21,772 nt of DNA, from NCBI GenBank assembly GCA_023485715.1, contig JAMCZG010000034.1, positions 1,220 through 22,991 on the forward strand, in the 5' to 3' direction. Both the position numbers and the translations under genes were made by a program. Under the pieces are notes generated by a model. It was not told where the DNA came from and searched no databases. It saw nothing but the letters and a program-made list of their open reading frames with translations. Source of the DNA: Patescibacteria group bacterium. Lineage in GTDB: Bacteria > Patescibacteriota > Microgenomatia > Levybacterales > UBA12049. Shown in pieces: positions 20,056 through 21,772 of the stretch; the stretch's first letter is position 1; every line of letters begins with the position of its first letter.

Positions 20056-20481
20056 ATGAAAACAGAAAAAATCGTGCTTTCATTTATTGCAGTTGCAGTC
20101 GGCATAATCGCGGCAGGGATCGGTTTCTATCTTTACCAGAGTACAAAAACAGTTAAGGTTACTAAAACAGTTTCCGTTACACCTACACAAAGCGCGCCGA
20201 CCGAAAAACCGACAAACTACCTAACAGTCGATAGCCCAAAAGACGAAGAAGTAGTCGACAAAAAAACAATTACGGTTTCTGGAAAAACGATGCCAAATGC
20301 TGTTGTAATCGTATCGACGTTAATTAGCGATATTGTTGTCCAGCCTACGCAAAACGGAAACTTTACGACTACAGCGACGATCCAGGAGGACCAAAACCCG
20401 ATCGAAATTACATCCATTATGCCAAATGGGGAGGAAACAACAATAAAACGAACAGTTACGTATTCGATCGAAAACTTTTAG
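20056..20481 (+). CDS. Membrane-anchored protein with one Ig-like domain
   Basis: A 141-residue protein with a single N-terminal membrane helix (about 5-27), a threonine/serine-rich linker (28-52), and one exported Ig-like beta-sandwich (about 54-138). The strands read LTVDSPKDEEVVDKKTITVSG, then AVVIVSTLISDIVVQPTQNGNF, then NPIEITSIMPNGEETTIKRTVTY, the pattern of the glucodextranase-B-like/Big families often found in surface adhesins and stalk modules. No enzyme is attached, so it is likely a small surface protein. It is followed after 3 bp, in the same frame, by a secreted OB-like protein. Confidence 0.78.
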   Translation: MKTEKIVLSFIAVAVGIIAAGIGFYLYQSTKTVKVTKTVSVTPTQSAPTEKPTNYLTVDSPKDEEVVDKKTITVSGKTMPNAVVIVSTLISDIVVQPTQNGNFTTTATIQEDQNPIEITSIMPNGEETTIKRTVTYSIENF

Positions 20482-20484
20482 TAT

Positions 20485-20931
20485 ATGAAAAAAATATTAA
20501 TCGCTTTTGTTTTATCGATTGCTATAATTAGCTTTGGTCAAAAGCATGCCTTTGCTGTTAGCGTTACCCCCTCCCCCAAAGCCTCGATAACTCCCTCAAA
20601 AACCCCAAGCCCTACCTCACAGACGCCGACAACCGAAAAACTTAACGAACAAATAAGCGATCTTAAAGAAAAAATAGCTTCGCGGGTCGCCCAGCTTAAA
20701 TTAGTCGAAAGAAGAGGAATGGTCGGGGTTGTAACGGATGTCAGCGATACACAAATTACACTTACCGATTTATCGGGAAACACGCGGTTTGCAGACGTCG
20801 ATGAGCTGACAAAGTTTTATGCCCTGAAAGAAACGGAATCGTTTGGGATATCCGACATTCAAAAAGGCACAAAACTCGGCATACTCGGACTTTACAATAA
20901 ACAAACACGAAAAATTCTTGCCCGGTTTTAA
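20485..20931 (+). CDS. Secreted protein with coiled coil and OB-like (DUF5666-like) domain
   Basis: A 148-residue exported protein. Residues 1-24 form a Sec signal peptide with an AFA-V cleavage site, followed by a Ser/Thr/Pro spacer (25-50), a short coiled coil (52-76, EKLNEQISDLKEKIASRVAQL), and a small beta-barrel-like domain (77-148) starting GMVGVVTDVSDTQITLTDLSG. This pattern of 'GxVxxV...ITL...G' followed by DIQKGTKLGILG is like the OB-type DUF5666 proteins; the assignment is by eye. It stands 3 bp after the Ig-like gene and 6 bp before its apparent paralogue. Function unknown; likely envelope-associated. Confidence 0.72.
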   Translation: MKKILIAFVLSIAIISFGQKHAFAVSVTPSPKASITPSKTPSPTSQTPTTEKLNEQISDLKEKIASRVAQLKLVERRGMVGVVTDVSDTQITLTDLSGNTRFADVDELTKFYALKETESFGISDIQKGTKLGILGLYNKQTRKILARF

Positions 20932-20937
20932 TCGATT

Positions 20938-21312
20938 TTGAATACTCCTAAAATAATACATGGTGTTATTGCCTCTGTAGATTCAAAAAATTACAGTTTT
21001 GTCGTCATTTCCGAAGACGGCAAACAAACAACCGTCGACGTAGAAAATACGACCAAAACTTCTTCTCACACAAAAACCTCTGGAATTGTAAAAGCCGGGT
21101 TTTCTAAAATCAGCGATCGACAGAATACTATTGTCGTCGGATTTACCGATATAAAAAATAAAGACAGAATTATTGCTTCGAGAATTCTTTTATTTCCCGA
21201 TATCCTACCAAACCCGTTAATTAAAATTCCTGATAGTTTAATAACATCAAACACGGAAGACCCTGTTATTCCCTCTACGGGAAGCGGCAAAAAACTGACC
21301 CCGATTAGATAA
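20938..21312 (+). CDS. OB-like (DUF5666-like) paralogue without signal peptide
   Basis: A 124-residue frame whose domain repeats the plan of the upstream protein: IIHGVIASVDSKNYSFVVISEDGK, then a strand pair, then KNKDRIIASRILLFPDI. After that comes a Pro/Ser-rich tail. No ATG is available near the beginning; TTG at 20938 (or ATT three bases earlier) is the only plausible start, and there is no signal peptide. The frame is continuous with the preceding gene apart from one TAA at 20929-20931. It may therefore be the second domain of a secreted two-domain protein that was split by a stop, or a separately translated gene. The next gene begins immediately after its stop. Confidence 0.6.
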   Translation: MNTPKIIHGVIASVDSKNYSFVVISEDGKQTTVDVENTTKTSSHTKTSGIVKAGFSKISDRQNTIVVGFTDIKNKDRIIASRILLFPDILPNPLIKIPDSLITSNTEDPVIPSTGSGKKLTPIR

Positions 21313-21772
21313 ATGAATAAATCGATTAAAACTCCCCAGGCAATTGCTTCGATCAAAAAAGCCTGTGTCGTGGCAGACAAGACTTTTGATTATATTTTGA
21401 CAAAACTAAAACCCGGAGTTACGGAAAAAGAATTAGTCCGGGAAATAAAAAAATATATTAAAGAAAATAGCGAAGGAATCTCGTTTAAACCGATCGCTGC
21501 TTTCGGCAAAAATTCTTATGAGTTTCACCATAAGCCGAACAATACTAAATTGAAAATTGGTGATTTTGTAATGCTCGATTTGGGTGCAAAAATTAACGGA
21601 TTTTGCTCCGATATCACGCGCACAGTATTTTTTGGAAAAGCAAGCGATGAACAAAAAAAGATGTATCGAGTTGTTCTTGAATCTCAACTTAAAGCTCTCG
21701 ACCTCCTTAAATCTTTAATCTTAAATCATAAATCGATTAGTGCAAAAGAGATTGACAAGGTTATCCTTATCT
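21313..21772 (+). CDS. M24-family metallopeptidase (Xaa-Pro aminopeptidase-like), 3' end outside window
   Basis: The first 153 codons of an M24 'pita-bread' metallopeptidase. SFKPIAAFGKNSYEFHHKP (58-75) and GDFVMLDLGAKINGFCSDITRT (83-104) supply the expected H72/H73 and the metal ligands D89 and D100; the remaining ligands would lie past the window edge. The wording 'LDLGAKINGFCSDITRTVFFGKASDEQ' fits Xaa-Pro dipeptidase/aminopeptidase (PepP/PepQ) members that lack the creatinase N-domain, rather than MetAP. Its ATG directly follows the TAA of the OB-like gene with no gap and no ribosome-binding site, implying translational coupling. Confidence 0.88.
   Translation, partial: MNKSIKTPQAIASIKKACVVADKTFDYILTKLKPGVTEKELVREIKKYIKENSEGISFKPIAAFGKNSYEFHHKPNNTKLKIGDFVMLDLGAKINGFCSDITRTVFFGKASDEQKKMYRVVLESQLKALDLLKSLILNHKSISAKEIDKVILI

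Noticed and set aside
20485..21312. Recoded stop codon as an alternative genetic code
   Set aside because: TAA, TAG and TGA all act as normal stops elsewhere in the window.

Overview
The window reads as a chromosomal segment from a small-genome, AT-rich bacterium. It is most likely a member of the Candidate Phyla Radiation (Patescibacteria), Microgenomates-like; that lineage call is inference. It rests on compact housekeeping genes with gaps of 0-50 bp, many short divergent versions of known families (half-size MFS, metal-ligand-less beta-lactamase fold, Lgt-like protein without its motifs), few Shine-Dalgarno sequences, and a heptamer microsatellite of a kind I associate with such genomes. 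TGA acts as a normal stop (dnaB, the half-MFS gene), so the UGA-Gly code of Gracilibacteria/SR1 is not in use.

Left block (1-8.8 kb): the 3' part of gyrA, followed 2 bp later by folD; a convergent divergent-SDR gene; a membrane-anchored SIMPL-domain protein; two adjacent orphan genes; a Xer tyrosine recombinase facing left; a membrane-anchored orphan; and a six-helix half-MFS protein. Between xer and its divergent neighbour lies a 28-bp palindrome with 11-6-11 geometry that looks like a dif site. A further copy of one arm sits on the predicted -10 box of xer, suggesting a single-recombinase Xer/dif module with autoregulation.

Middle (8.8-9.9 kb): about 1.1 kb without a convincing gene. It carries a 47-bp direct repeat (46/47 identical) plus a third partial copy in 109-bp register, several hairpins, and one perfect DnaA box next to an AT-rich stretch. 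To the left of it most genes point right; to the right of it most point left. Together with the dif-like site this fits a replication-terminus or decayed-gene region better than an origin, but this is not settled.

Right block (9.9-21.8 kb): a membrane protein/yebC operon; a divergent TPR gene with a HIRAN-like tail; and a long leftward run of Nif3-like, EF-P (Arg32 type), MFS, Lgt-like, RluA-type pseudouridine synthase, a 43-residue basic protein, a LytR_C protein and a 55-residue membrane protein. A tRNA-Leu(CAA) with a strong terminator follows, then a leftward operon of MBL-like protein, DnaB helicase and a 58-residue polyproline protein. At the right edge a rightward series (Ig-like protein, two OB-like paralogues, an M24 peptidase cut by the window end) lies in one continuous reading frame.

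Two themes recur. First, several transcription units have a -35/-10 pair placed so that transcription would begin at or within about 10 nt of the start codon (leaderless mRNA), and divergent units often overlap their promoters. Second, perfect Shine-Dalgarno sequences precede just two genes, both tiny. EF-P, YebC and a five-proline peptide occur within 8 kb, giving a plausible but unproven link to polyproline translation.
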